A stretch of 64,000 nt of DNA from Erythrobacteraceae bacterium (GTDB taxonomy: Bacteria > Pseudomonadota > Alphaproteobacteria > Sphingomonadales > Sphingomonadaceae), in the NCBI GenBank assembly GCA_024642525.1, contig JAHEAX010000002.1, forward strand, positions 181,309 to 245,308, read 5' to 3'. The position numbers and the translations under genes were made by a program. This document shows positions 26,508 to 34,569 of this stretch, piece by piece (position 1 is the first letter of the stretch; each line of letters opens with the position of its first letter). Under the pieces are notes generated by a model that had not been told where the DNA came from, did not search any database, and was given only the letters and a program-made list of their open reading frames with translations.

Positions 26508-26624
26508 TAAAACGTTATGCCAAATCCGGCAGCGGCACCTGCTTGACCACTGCTCGTTACGGTCCCGCCGAATTTGACGATGAATTTACCTTCGCTGTCA
26601 GATTTGGATAACTCCTCAAACGTT
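26508..26624 (-). pseudogene. possible C-terminal remnant of a beta-barrel outer-membrane protein
   Basis: An open segment of 38 codons between two stops, without a start codon, ends EGKFIVKFGGTVTSSGQAGA then AAGFGITF and stop. Alternating hydrophobic residues and a final Phe are typical of the last strand of outer-membrane barrels. It sits in the 223-base gap between the META-domain gene and the two-repeat protein. The call is tentative: too short for a family, and a chance frame is possible. Confidence 0.3.
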
Positions 26625-26689
26625 TACTTCGGCGGATCGTAGCTTGGGGAACGACCTTCGGCCGAGGCAGAAATGATAGGCTGAAACAA

Positions 26690-27154
26690 TTACATCGCCT
26701 TGACAGGCTCCCAGACAATTATCCCGCCATCGGCCATCAGGGCCATGTTCAGTCGGCCGTCGCGAATTGTGAAGCTGCGGACATAGGGAAGCTGGCGCTC
26801 GATCAGTTCACCGATGGTCGGTGCGGGGCAGAGCGCCTTGGTCACTGCCATGGGACCAACAGCCAGGGTGCCCCCTGTCGCATTGGAAATCTCGTTTCTC
26901 CATGTTCCTGCGCCACGGTTGCAATCCAGTCGCGCGGAAAGCTGTCCATTCTCTCCAAATGTTAAGGTGTATTTCGATCTGTCGTCCGGCCGCACCGAGC
27001 CTTGCGCGTCGTTCATTGATTGGAATTCGACCAATCGCCAACTGGTATTTTCAAGGGTGGAAAACGGCACATTCGGCGGTGGCGGAACCGAAGGTCCAAC
27101 ACAGGCACCAACTGTGCACGCTGCGATAATCGCCAATACAAATCCTTGTTTCAT
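26690..27154 (-). CDS. META domain-containing lipoprotein (HslJ-like)
   Basis: A 154-residue protein with a lipoprotein signal (lipobox VGAC, Cys near residue 17). The META domain shows LENTSWRLVEFQSM, YTLTFGENGQLSARLDCNRG, a central TGGTLAVGPMAVTKALCP and C-terminal LNMALMADGGIIVWEPV. HslJ-type META proteins are heat-shock or drug-tolerance lipoproteins of the outer membrane. The start at 27154 is preferred to 27166 because the ribosome site GGAAG lies at proper distance only from the former. Confidence 0.8.
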   Translation of the reverse strand: MKQGFVLAIIAACTVGACVGPSVPPPPNVPFSTLENTSWRLVEFQSMNDAQGSVRPDDRSKYTLTFGENGQLSARLDCNRGAGTWRNEISNATGGTLAVGPMAVTKALCPAPTIGELIERQLPYVRSFTIRDGRLNMALMADGGIIVWEPVKAM

Positions 27155-27424
27155 AAACGACTTCATCTTCCGAGGGGCAGATTTCCAATAGGAGGGTAGG
27201 CTAACGACGAGAGAAGTAGGCGGCTATCATTATATGCTGACTCGGTGTAAGCATTTGCTGCCAAAGAGCGCGTGGCGATGTCTTGTCGCGTTTGCTTCCG
27301 AAATCAGAAACTGCCGTGCCATCCCAGTCGCGGGGCCGGCGCCACTGGAGTTGCCTGCTTGGTGCGTTCCCGGACTTTTTTCAGAAGGCAGGCCCAGGAT
27401 GCCTTGCCGAAATTGCCCGACATC

Positions 27425-28432
27425 GTGAATCGACCGATCGGTGCAAACGCATACCGGATGTGGGAACGCGACCTGGGGCAGCCTGAGTGGCTTTATGCCG
27501 GGTTAGGGTGCGCACGACGGCCACTGCCCTTGCAAATGCGGGCGGGTGACGAAATCATCCTGGTCAGCAACATGCTCGATAATCTGGGCTTTGAAGCAAT
27601 GCTGGAAGCCGTCAGCATGAATCCATTGCCGGGCGCCTCGCCAACTTCTGTTGCGCATATTTTCAGCGCGCCAAATGCCAGGGCCATGCTGGAAGGTCGC
27701 TGCCGCGTTCTGACCATCAGCAATCAGTTTGTGAAATGTGATGTGGAAGTCACTTCCGAAAACCTCGGCCTGACCTTCACTGCGCTTCCAGAAATTGGCG
27801 ATATCGGCACATTTTTCGAACAAATTTTTGTGGTCCATCTCATCCATATCCTCCGCTTTTTTGAAACAAGCCTGCGACCATCAGAGACGAGAAAGCCAAT
27901 GTTGGTTAAGACCAGCGCTGACCGAGCAGCCTTGATGAACGTGTTGTCTTCAGTTCCGAATGTGGAATTTCAGAATTGTCGCCATGCCAGCAAGTTGATC
28001 CTTTCAAGGGAGCAGTGCGAACGACTGAACCCTGGACACGATCCGCTGGTCTGGGCGGAAAAGTTGAGAATAATCCAGCAGCATGAAGCCGCCAGCGCCA
28101 ACAGCCATTCCGTTTTGCAGCTCAAACAATATGTCCTGCAGGTCATTTCGAAGGAGCGGCGCGTTCCACGGCTGAAGGAACTGGCCGTTGCCGAAGGGGT
28201 ATCGGAACGCACCTTTTCCCGCCGGCTGGTGCAAATCGGGGTGACCTATCAGGCGATCGTGGATGAAATACGTGCACAGCTGGGTTCCGAGATGCTGGAC
28301 GTGGGCGATTTGCCGATTGGAACGATCGCAGAAGCACTAGGATTTAGCCACGCTGCCAGCTTTGCCCGTGCATTTCACTCGTGGCACGGTTGTTCGCCCA
28401 GTGAGTGGTCAATGCGCGCCAACAGTCTGTAA
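27425..28432 (+). CDS. AraC-family transcriptional regulator
   Basis: About 335 residues. The C-terminal AraC helix-turn-helix pair is clear: RVPRLKELAVAEGVSERTFS (first HTH) and IGTIAEALGFSHAASFARAF then HGCSPSEW (second). The N-terminal part is an effector or dimerisation domain without a close match I can name. The start is uncertain: GTG at 27425 or ATG at 27458 are both plausible, and neither has a strong ribosome site. The 270 bases upstream show nothing certain. It is convergent with the ArsR-type gene and divergent from the META gene. Its target is unknown. Confidence 0.8.
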   Translation: MNRPIGANAYRMWERDLGQPEWLYAGLGCARRPLPLQMRAGDEIILVSNMLDNLGFEAMLEAVSMNPLPGASPTSVAHIFSAPNARAMLEGRCRVLTISNQFVKCDVEVTSENLGLTFTALPEIGDIGTFFEQIFVVHLIHILRFFETSLRPSETRKPMLVKTSADRAALMNVLSSVPNVEFQNCRHASKLILSREQCERLNPGHDPLVWAEKLRIIQQHEAASANSHSVLQLKQYVLQVISKERRVPRLKELAVAEGVSERTFSRRLVQIGVTYQAIVDEIRAQLGSEMLDVGDLPIGTIAEALGFSHAASFARAFHSWHGCSPSEWSMRANSL

Positions 28433-28480
28433 CCGGGGCTGGGGACGAGCGGCTGCCATTTTCGGCCCAGGCACGGTTCT

Positions 28481-28831
28481 TCAGGTAATTTTGGCGAAAG
28501 TCGCTGCGCTGGAAGCGGGGCGTTTCCTTGCATCCTCGTCCGTATGGACGGGCTTTATTGCAGCACTTGGCCGTAATTGGTCCAGAAAGTGGATCAGGGG
28601 TTCCAGCTGTTCGCTGTTAATGGCGTAATAGACCAGCTTGGCTTCGCGCCTTGTCCTCACAAGGTCTGCCTTGCGCAGGAACGCCAATTGTTGTGACAGG
28701 GCTGGCTGGCTGATTCCGCTGATCTCCTCGATTTCGCCCACGCTTTTTTCTCCGTTACGGATGGCGGCGAGAATATTGTAGCGCAGCGGGTGGGCGATCG
28801 CGCGTAACTGGTCGAGTGCATGGTCAGTCAT
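28481..28831 (-). CDS. ArsR/SmtB-family regulator (BigR/SqrR-like, cysteine-free)
   Basis: A 116-residue winged-helix repressor. Motifs: LRAIAHPLRYNILAAI, the recognition region ISGISQPALSQQLAFLRKAD and the wing LVRTRREAKLVYYAI, close in pattern to BigR/SqrR persulfide sensors. Those sensors use two cysteines to form a di- or tetrasulfide; this protein has no cysteine at all. It begins 4 bases inside the end of the peroxiredoxin gene (ATGA overlap), so the two are co-translated. By context it should control the sulfide genes across the divergent region. A C-terminal tail after residue 90 is polar and probably disordered. Confidence 0.88.
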   Translation of the reverse strand: MTDHALDQLRAIAHPLRYNILAAIRNGEKSVGEIEEISGISQPALSQQLAFLRKADLVRTRREAKLVYYAINSEQLEPLIHFLDQLRPSAAIKPVHTDEDARKRPASSAATFAKIT

Positions 28832-29466
28832 GTCTTGTTACCCGTGGAATAGAACCAGTCTGACGGGTTCTTGCCCGATAGCACATCGTCGAGCGTAGGC
28901 TGGGCGGGCAGGAGCATTTCCTTGCCTGGTTGCCAGTTTGCAGGGGCAAGCGATCCGTTGGCGTCGACCGCCTGCAAGGCGCATAATGTGCGGATCATTT
29001 CATCGACCGACCGGCCAACTGTGGCGGGATAGGAACTTGTCGCCCGCACATAGCCATCCGGATCGATGAAGAAGGTGGTGCGCATCGTCGCGCTGTCGGC
29101 AGCGTCGTTCGAGACCATGCCATAGGCATTGCCGATCACCAGCGTCGGGTCTTCGACAATCGGGAAGCGAACTTCAACGCCGAACCGGTCCCGTATCGCG
29201 CGAATCCAGGCAAAATGGGAAAACAGACTATCCACTGACAGGGCGACGAGCTGGCAGTTCATCTGTGTGAACCTGTCTTCAGCCTCGGCAATGGCGACAA
29301 ATTCGCTGGTGCAGACAGGGGTGAAGTCGGCCGGATGGGAAAACAACATCAGCCATTTGCCGCGATAATCGGCCAGTGAAATTTCACCAGCAGTGCTGCG
29401 GGCCGAAAAATTGGGCGCAAGATCACCAATCCTGAGGTTGGGCGCGGGGTGGGCGTGGCTGTCCAT
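28828..29466 (-). CDS. 1-Cys peroxiredoxin (Prx6/AhpC-TSA family)
   Basis: A 212-residue thiol peroxidase. The N-terminal thioredoxin-like fold has the peroxidatic site HPADFTPVCTSEF with Cys52, and the C-terminal Prx6-type extension (about 160-212) includes NWQPGKEMLLPAQP. It should reduce hydrogen peroxide or organic hydroperoxides, and members near sulfide genes may also act on persulfides (inference). ATG at 29466 follows AGGATTA; an earlier in-frame start lies inside the divergent control region. It is the first gene of a two-gene operon with the ArsR-type regulator. Confidence 0.92.
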   Translation of the reverse strand: MDSHAHPAPNLRIGDLAPNFSARSTAGEISLADYRGKWLMLFSHPADFTPVCTSEFVAIAEAEDRFTQMNCQLVALSVDSLFSHFAWIRAIRDRFGVEVRFPIVEDPTLVIGNAYGMVSNDAADSATMRTTFFIDPDGYVRATSSYPATVGRSVDEMIRTLCALQAVDANGSLAPANWQPGKEMLLPAQPTLDDVLSGKNPSDWFYSTGNKT

Positions 29467-29484
29467 AACATTAATCCTATATCC

Positions 29485-29512
29485 TTGACTCTGTGTTGGC
29501 AATACATATACA
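29485..29512 (+). promoter_or_regulatory. candidate promoter for the persulfide dioxygenase operon
   Basis: TTGACT (29485-29490) is followed after 16 bases by TATACA (29507-29512), which overlaps the inverted repeat at 29503-29521. This placement would let a repressor bound to the repeat block transcription. Confidence 0.4.
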
Positions 29513-29521
29513 TATTATGTG
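29503..29521. promoter_or_regulatory. candidate ArsR-type operator between divergent sulfide operons
   Basis: ACATA (29504-29508) and TATGT (29516-29520) form an inverted repeat with a 7-base AT-only-plus-C spacer in an unusually AT-rich block of this GC-rich window. ArsR/SmtB regulators typically bind AT-rich imperfect repeats of this size near the -10 element. The link to the ArsR-type gene at 28481-28831 is inferred from position. Confidence 0.45.
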
Positions 29522-29542
29522 TAAATGAACTTGGAAAAACAT

Positions 29543-30481
29543 ATGGCTATCGAGTCTTCAGATAATCCCGTGGGTCAGGCCGCGCAGTTGATCGAAGCTG
29601 CCAGCGCCGATCATCGCCTGCGGCCAACGATTGCAGGCTTCTTCGACGAAGCGACGAACACCGTCAGCTATGTCATTCACGACCCCGCCTCGATGGAGGC
29701 GGCGATCATCGATTCCGTCCTTGATTACGAGGCGGCATCGGGCCGGACGTCTTTCGGCTCTGCTGATAGAATTATCGAATATGTTACATCTAAAAATCTG
29801 AATGTGAGGTGGCTGATCGAAACCCACGCCCATGCTGATCATCTATCCGCTGCGCCATTCCTGCAGGAAAAGCTCGGCGGGAAACTGGCAATCGGCAAGG
29901 ATATCATCCGGGTGCAGGATGTATTCGGCAAGCTGTTCAACGCCGGTAGCGATTTTGAACGCGATGGATCGCAGTTTGACCATCTTTTCGTGGATGGCGA
30001 ACGGTTCATGCTGGGAGAGTTGGAGGGCATTGCCCTGCATGTGCCGGGCCATACTCCGGCTGACATGGCCTATATAATCGGCGATGCGGCTTTTGTGGGT
30101 GACACGATTTTCATGCCGGACTTCGGCACGGCGCGCGCGGATTTTCCCGGCGGCGATGCCCGTCAGCTTTTTCAATCCATCCGCCGCCTTTTGTCGCTGC
30201 CGCGCGAAACGCGCCTGTTCCTGTGCCATGATTACAAGGCGCCGGGCCGCGATGATTATGCATGGGAAACCACCGTAGGCCAGCAGCGGGATGCCAACAT
30301 CCACGTGCGCGACGGGGTAAGCGAAGATGAATTCGTGACGATGCGCACAGAACGTGACCGGGTGCTGGCAATGCCGAACCTCATCATGCCGTCGGTGCAG
30401 GTCAACATACGTGGGGGCAGATTGCCCGATCCGGAGGATAATGGCGTGAGTTACATCAAGATACCGGTGAACGCAGTATGA
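29543..30481 (+). CDS. persulfide dioxygenase-like metallo-beta-lactamase fold protein (Blh/ETHE1 type)
   Basis: A 312-residue mononuclear iron enzyme of the ETHE1/Blh type, expected to oxidise glutathione persulfide to sulfite. The MBL motif THAHADHL is at about 94-101; further metal ligands lie in VPGHTPADMAY and FVGDTIFMPDFGTARADFPGG, and LFLCHDYKAPG ends the core. There is no fused rhodanese domain. ATG at 29543 has a GGAA site before it; ATG at 29525 would leave almost no leader after the candidate promoter. It heads the operon with yeeE/yedE halves, matching BigR-type sulfide operons. Confidence 0.88.
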   Translation: MAIESSDNPVGQAAQLIEAASADHRLRPTIAGFFDEATNTVSYVIHDPASMEAAIIDSVLDYEAASGRTSFGSADRIIEYVTSKNLNVRWLIETHAHADHLSAAPFLQEKLGGKLAIGKDIIRVQDVFGKLFNAGSDFERDGSQFDHLFVDGERFMLGELEGIALHVPGHTPADMAYIIGDAAFVGDTIFMPDFGTARADFPGGDARQLFQSIRRLLSLPRETRLFLCHDYKAPGRDDYAWETTVGQQRDANIHVRDGVSEDEFVTMRTERDRVLAMPNLIMPSVQVNIRGGRLPDPEDNGVSYIKIPVNAV

Positions 30482-30927
30482 CGCTGCCAGGCTTTCCAGG
30501 TGCTGCGCCGGTCGAAGGACTGGTTGGCGGCCTTCTCATCGGCCTTGCAGCGGCAATCATGTTGCTGGGGGCTGGGCGTATTGCAGGCGTAAGCGGCATG
30601 GCTGCACGCGCAGTCGGTTTGTCTAAAGGCGGCGCGCCATGGCCAATGGCGGCGCTTTTCGTGGGCGGACTTGCGCTGGGTGCTGCTGTCTACACCACCT
30701 TTGTGGGGCCGGTTGAGGCAGCATTTCCGCCAACAGCCGGATGGCTGATTGCAGGCGGCCTGGTTGTAGGTTTCGGCACGCGCATGGGCAGCGGTTGCAC
30801 CAGCGGTCACGGGGTGTGCGGCATGTCTCGTCTCAGCCCGCGTTCAATGCTGGCAACCGCCACCTTCATTGTCTCCGGCATGGTAACGGTCGCGATCATC
30901 AACGCATTGGGATGGGGCTGGTCATGA
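30478..30927 (+). CDS. YeeE/YedE family protein, first half
   Basis: A 149-residue membrane protein with four hydrophobic helices and the family motif GTRMGSGCTSGHGVCGMSRL (about 100-119), whose cysteines line the pore in thiosulfate transporters of the YeeE family. It begins inside the stop of the dioxygenase gene (ATGA). With the next gene it makes a split YeeE/YedE unit that probably moves a reduced sulfur species; the substrate is inferred from family and neighbours. Confidence 0.88.
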   Translation: MTLPGFPGAAPVEGLVGGLLIGLAAAIMLLGAGRIAGVSGMAARAVGLSKGGAPWPMAALFVGGLALGAAVYTTFVGPVEAAFPPTAGWLIAGGLVVGFGTRMGSGCTSGHGVCGMSRLSPRSMLATATFIVSGMVTVAIINALGWGWS

Positions 30928-31340
30928 AGAGATCTATCGTAGCGCTGGCTTCCGGCACCATTTTCGGTTTCGGACTTGCCTTGTCCGGCATGATGAACCC
31001 GCTCAGGGTGAGGGGATTTCTCGATCTTTTCGGCAATTGGGACCCCACACTGGCATTTGTCATGGGCGGGGCATTGGCCGTCATGGCAGTGGCATGGCAA
31101 ATCCAGAAAAGGATGCATGTGCCGCTGGTATGCGATGAATTCTCGCTTCCCGGGACCAAGCTGATCGATAACAAGCTGATCGGTGGTTCTGTGCTGTTCG
31201 GCATTGGCTGGGGCATCGCGGGCCTCTGCCCCGGGCCCGCCATTGCATCCCTTGCGACCAGTTTCGTTCCGGCGGCGATTTTCGTTGCTTCGATGTTGGC
31301 CGGCATGGGGATATTCCGGATGGTGGAAAGCAAGTTCTAG
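30924..31340 (+). CDS. YeeE/YedE family protein, second half (DUF6691)
   Basis: A 138-residue membrane protein that completes the split transporter. Visible: FGFGLALSGMMNPLRVRGFL (about 16-35), a helix at about 46-62, and GIGWGIAGLCPGPAIASLA with the conserved Cys. The ATG at 30924 overlaps the stop of the first half (ATGA). Both halves have the same polarity and probably assemble into one pore. 100 bases without an evident gene follow before sulfide:quinone oxidoreductase. Confidence 0.87.
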   Translation: MKRSIVALASGTIFGFGLALSGMMNPLRVRGFLDLFGNWDPTLAFVMGGALAVMAVAWQIQKRMHVPLVCDEFSLPGTKLIDNKLIGGSVLFGIGWGIAGLCPGPAIASLATSFVPAAIFVASMLAGMGIFRMVESKF

Positions 31341-31440
31341 CGGCAGTTATTATGGGCCGGTTTGGCCGGATTATGCGGACCCGCCCACTTTCATAGGCGC
31401 TGGCAGGCCGGACGACAGCAATGGTTGAAGGGATTGGTTG

Positions 31441-32670
31441 ATGAGCGAAGTCAAATATCACCAGATCGTGATTATTGGCGGCGGTGCTGGCGGTATCGCC
31501 GCCGCATCGTCTTTGCTGAAACGCCGCCCCGGTCTCGATATCGTCCTTGTCGAACCGCGTGACGAACATTTCTATCAACCCGGCTGGACCATGGTGGGTG
31601 CAGGCGTATTCAATGCCCCTGTAACCCGCCGCGCCATGGAAAGCGTTATCCCGGATGGGGTGAGCTGGATCAGGCAGGCCGCCAAATCCTTCCAGCCGGA
31701 AGAAAACGCCATCACCCTCGAAGATGGCACCAGGGTCAAATACGATCTGCTCATCGTCGCAGCTGGCATCAAGCTCGACTGGGGGCAGATAAAGGGCCTT
31801 GAGGAAACGCTGGGCCATAATGGCGTAACATCCAATTATCGTTACGATCTGGCACCTTACACTTACGAGTTGGTGGCGGCTCTGAAGGAAGGGCGTGCGA
31901 TTTTCACCCAACCGCCGATGCCGATCAAATGTGCAGGCGCGCCGCAGAAGGCCATGTATCTTTCGTGCGATGTGTGGCGCAGCGCGGGCGTGCTGGACAA
32001 TATCGAAGTCGAATTCTGCAACGCCGGGGGCGTGCTGTTCGGGGTGGAAGCCTATGTTCCGGCCCTGATGGAATATGTCGATCGTTACGGCATCAGACTT
32101 AAGCTTGGCTCGAAGCTGGTTGCGGTGGACGGTGCCAACAAGGCGGCAACTTTCGAAACGGCAGATGGGCTGGTCACACGCCAGTTCGACATGCTGCACG
32201 TGGTGCCGCCGCAGGTCGCTCCGGATTTCATTCGCGAAAGCCCGCTGGCCAATGCCGCAGGCTTTGTCGATGTGGATGACCTGACCCTGCGTCACAAGAA
32301 ATACCCCAACATCTTCGCACTGGGCGATGTGGGCGGAATGCCAAATGCAAAGACGGCGGCGGCGGTGCGTAAGCAGGCGCCAATCGTGGCAGTCAACGCG
32401 CTGGCGGTGATGAGCGGCGGTGAACCTGTTTCCGACTATGACGGATATGGTTCCTGCCCGCTGACGGTCGAACGCGGCAAGATCATTCTGGCTGAATTCG
32501 GTTATGGCGGCAAACTGCTCCCCAGCTTCCCCAAATGGCTGATTGACGGCACGAAGCCGCGCCGCCTCTCCTGGCTGCTGAAAACCGAAGTGCTGCCCTG
32601 GGTTTACTGGAATGGTATGCTCAAGGGCCGCGAATGGCTCGTCGCGCCTGTAAAAAAGCCTGAAGCATGA
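31441..32670 (+). CDS. sqr: sulfide:quinone oxidoreductase
   Basis: A 409-residue FAD enzyme, membrane-bound at the periphery, that oxidises sulfide to polysulfide or glutathione persulfide and reduces quinone. The N-terminal Rossmann motif is VIIGGGAGGIAAAS. Redox-relevant cysteines are Cys164 in IKCAGAPQKAMYLSC (with Cys176) and Cys339 in YGSCPLTVERG, which fit the Cys pair of the SQR family. The second dinucleotide motif is NIFALGDVGGMPNAKT. The C-terminus has hydrophobic and aromatic residues for membrane contact. The ATG at 31441 is used. It overlaps the SulP gene by 4 bases. Confidence 0.93.
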   Translation: MSEVKYHQIVIIGGGAGGIAAASSLLKRRPGLDIVLVEPRDEHFYQPGWTMVGAGVFNAPVTRRAMESVIPDGVSWIRQAAKSFQPEENAITLEDGTRVKYDLLIVAAGIKLDWGQIKGLEETLGHNGVTSNYRYDLAPYTYELVAALKEGRAIFTQPPMPIKCAGAPQKAMYLSCDVWRSAGVLDNIEVEFCNAGGVLFGVEAYVPALMEYVDRYGIRLKLGSKLVAVDGANKAATFETADGLVTRQFDMLHVVPPQVAPDFIRESPLANAAGFVDVDDLTLRHKKYPNIFALGDVGGMPNAKTAAAVRKQAPIVAVNALAVMSGGEPVSDYDGYGSCPLTVERGKIILAEFGYGGKLLPSFPKWLIDGTKPRRLSWLLKTEVLPWVYWNGMLKGREWLVAPVKKPEA

Positions 32671-34487
32671 GCGCGAACGAACCCTCAGCAACTGCCACAC
32701 CAACAGCCGCTCCGCAGCGGCAGTTAAGCGGTCTGGCGCGGTATATGCCGATACTGGAATGGGGCCGCACCTATAATGGCAGCGTGCTGAGCAATGATCT
32801 GATGGCGGCGGTGATCGTCACCATCATGCTCATCCCGCAAAGCCTGGCCTATGCGCTGCTGGCCGGTTTGCCGCCGGTGGTGGGCCTGTATGCCTCGATC
32901 CTTCCATTGGTCGCCTATGCCATTTTCGGCACCAGCCGCACGCTTGCGGTCGGGCCTGTTGCGGTGGTGTCGTTGATGACGGCATCTGCCGCGGGCGCGG
33001 TGGCTGCGCAGGGCACACCTGAATATATGGAAGCGGCCATCATGTTGGCGGCACTGTCCGGCGTGATGCTGGCAATTCTTGGTTTCCTTCGCCTCGGCTT
33101 TCTGGCGAACCTGCTGTCACACCCGGTCATTTCCGGTTTCATCACGGCCAGCGGATTGCTGATTGCGACCAGCCAGCTGAAGCACATCCTTGGCGTGAAG
33201 GGCGGCGGGGACACCTGGCCGGATATGCTTGGCGCGCTTGCCACCAGCATTGGTGAGACGAATTTCTGGACACTGGGCATTGGCGCTGCTGCAACCGCAT
33301 TCCTGTTCTGGGTGAGGCGGGGTGCCAAGCCTGCACTTGTGTCAATGGGGCTGAAACCCCGTGCGGCAGAGATCACCGCAAAGGCTGGCCCCGTGCTGGC
33401 TGTGGCTGTGACGATCGTCGCAGTTCTGCTTTTCAATCTGGCTGACAAGGGGGTGAAGCTGGTCGGCGCTGTCCCGCAGGGGCTGCCGCCTTTTGCACTT
33501 CCCACGCCCGATCTTGGCCTTGTCGCGCAGCTATGGGTTCCGGCTCTGCTCATTTCCATCATCGGTTTTGTAGAAAGCGTTTCAGTCGCGCAAACTTTGG
33601 CCGCAAAACGCCGCCAGCGTATCATGCCGGATCAGGAACTGATCGGGCTTGGTGCGTCCAACATCGCATCGGCGCTGTCCGGCGGCTATCCTGTGACAGG
33701 CGGCTTTGCCCGCTCTGTCGTGAATTTCGATGCAGGGGCTGAAACGCCAGCGGCTGGTGCCTTTACGGCGGTTGGCATTGCGCTGGCATCGCTGTTCCTC
33801 ACGCCGCTGCTATTCAACCTGCCGATTGCGACCCTGGCGGCCACCATAATCGTTGCCGTCCTCAGCCTGGTTGATCTGAAGACGCCGGTTCGCCTGTGGG
33901 TCTATTCCAAGGCTGACTTTGCAGCGCATATTGCCACCATTGGTGTCACCTTGCTGGCAGGCGTCGAAATCGGCGTGATTGCGGGCGTCAGCGTGGGGCT
34001 GCTGCTGTATCTGTGGCGCGCTTCGCGCCCCCACGCGGCCATTGTCGGCAGGGTTCCTGAAACCGAACATTTCCGCAATGTGGACAGGCATCATGTCCTC
34101 ACCGTCCCCCATGTCCTGTCGATCAGGGTCGACGAAAGCCTGACCTATCTCAACGCGCGCTGGCTGGAAGAATACGTGCTGGAACGCGTGGCGGAGCGAC
34201 CTGCCTTGCGCCATGTGATCGTGATGTGTTCAGCAGTGAACGAGATCGACGCATCAGGGCTGGAAAGCCTGGAGGCGATCAATCACAGGCTGGCGGATGG
34301 CGGAATTGGCTTCCATCTTTCAGAAGTGAAGGGCCCCGTGATGGACCGGCTTGAACGCGCCCATTTCCTCGAAGAACTGAATGGCCGCGTCTATTTGTCG
34401 CAGGAACGGGCCTATACCGAACTTGCACGTGATGATGGCCAATCCGCCGGCCCGCCAGATTTCTACGAGGCACGCGGCCTTATCTGA
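32667..34487 (+). CDS. SulP family anion transporter with STAS domain
   Basis: A 606-residue inner-membrane protein of the SLC26/SulP family. It has about 12-14 helices with the conserved start MLIPQSLAYALLAGLPPVVG and NIASALSGGYPVTGGFARS. A C-terminal STAS domain (about 470-570) includes VIVMCSAVNEIDASGLESLE. Family members exchange sulfate, bicarbonate or other anions. Coupled to sqr by an ATGA overlap, it probably exports the sulfite or sulfate made from sulfide, or supplies counter-ions (inference). Confidence 0.92.
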   Translation: MSANEPSATATPTAAPQRQLSGLARYMPILEWGRTYNGSVLSNDLMAAVIVTIMLIPQSLAYALLAGLPPVVGLYASILPLVAYAIFGTSRTLAVGPVAVVSLMTASAAGAVAAQGTPEYMEAAIMLAALSGVMLAILGFLRLGFLANLLSHPVISGFITASGLLIATSQLKHILGVKGGGDTWPDMLGALATSIGETNFWTLGIGAAATAFLFWVRRGAKPALVSMGLKPRAAEITAKAGPVLAVAVTIVAVLLFNLADKGVKLVGAVPQGLPPFALPTPDLGLVAQLWVPALLISIIGFVESVSVAQTLAAKRRQRIMPDQELIGLGASNIASALSGGYPVTGGFARSVVNFDAGAETPAAGAFTAVGIALASLFLTPLLFNLPIATLAATIIVAVLSLVDLKTPVRLWVYSKADFAAHIATIGVTLLAGVEIGVIAGVSVGLLLYLWRASRPHAAIVGRVPETEHFRNVDRHHVLTVPHVLSIRVDESLTYLNARWLEEYVLERVAERPALRHVIVMCSAVNEIDASGLESLEAINHRLADGGIGFHLSEVKGPVMDRLERAHFLEELNGRVYLSQERAYTELARDDGQSAGPPDFYEARGLI

Positions 34488-34490
34488 CCG

Positions 34491-34515
34491 CTGTGTTGCA
34501 TTCCACGCAACACAG
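34491..34515 (+). other. perfect inverted repeat between sulP and cydA
   Basis: CTGTGTTGC (34491-34499) and GCAACACAG (34507-34515) are exact complements around a 7-base loop. It begins 3 bases after the sulP stop and is not followed by a T run. It could be a processing hairpin, a weak terminator, or an operator for the oxidase genes 55 bases downstream. Confidence 0.6.
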
Positions 34516-34569
34516 CCTGCAAATTTCGCGTTTTGCTGGCTTCACCAAGCGGCCTAGGGGCTGAAAATC

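Noticed and set aside
23881..29000. Duplicated tRNA-Tyr 3' end as an attachment site marking a genomic island
   Set aside because: No second copy of the tRNA 3' sequence was seen in the window, and no integrase or transposase gene is present.
31081..32703. 540-codon minus-strand open frame opposite yedE and sqr
   Set aside because: Antisense to clearly recognisable genes; low-complexity His/Gln/Arg composition and no family motif.
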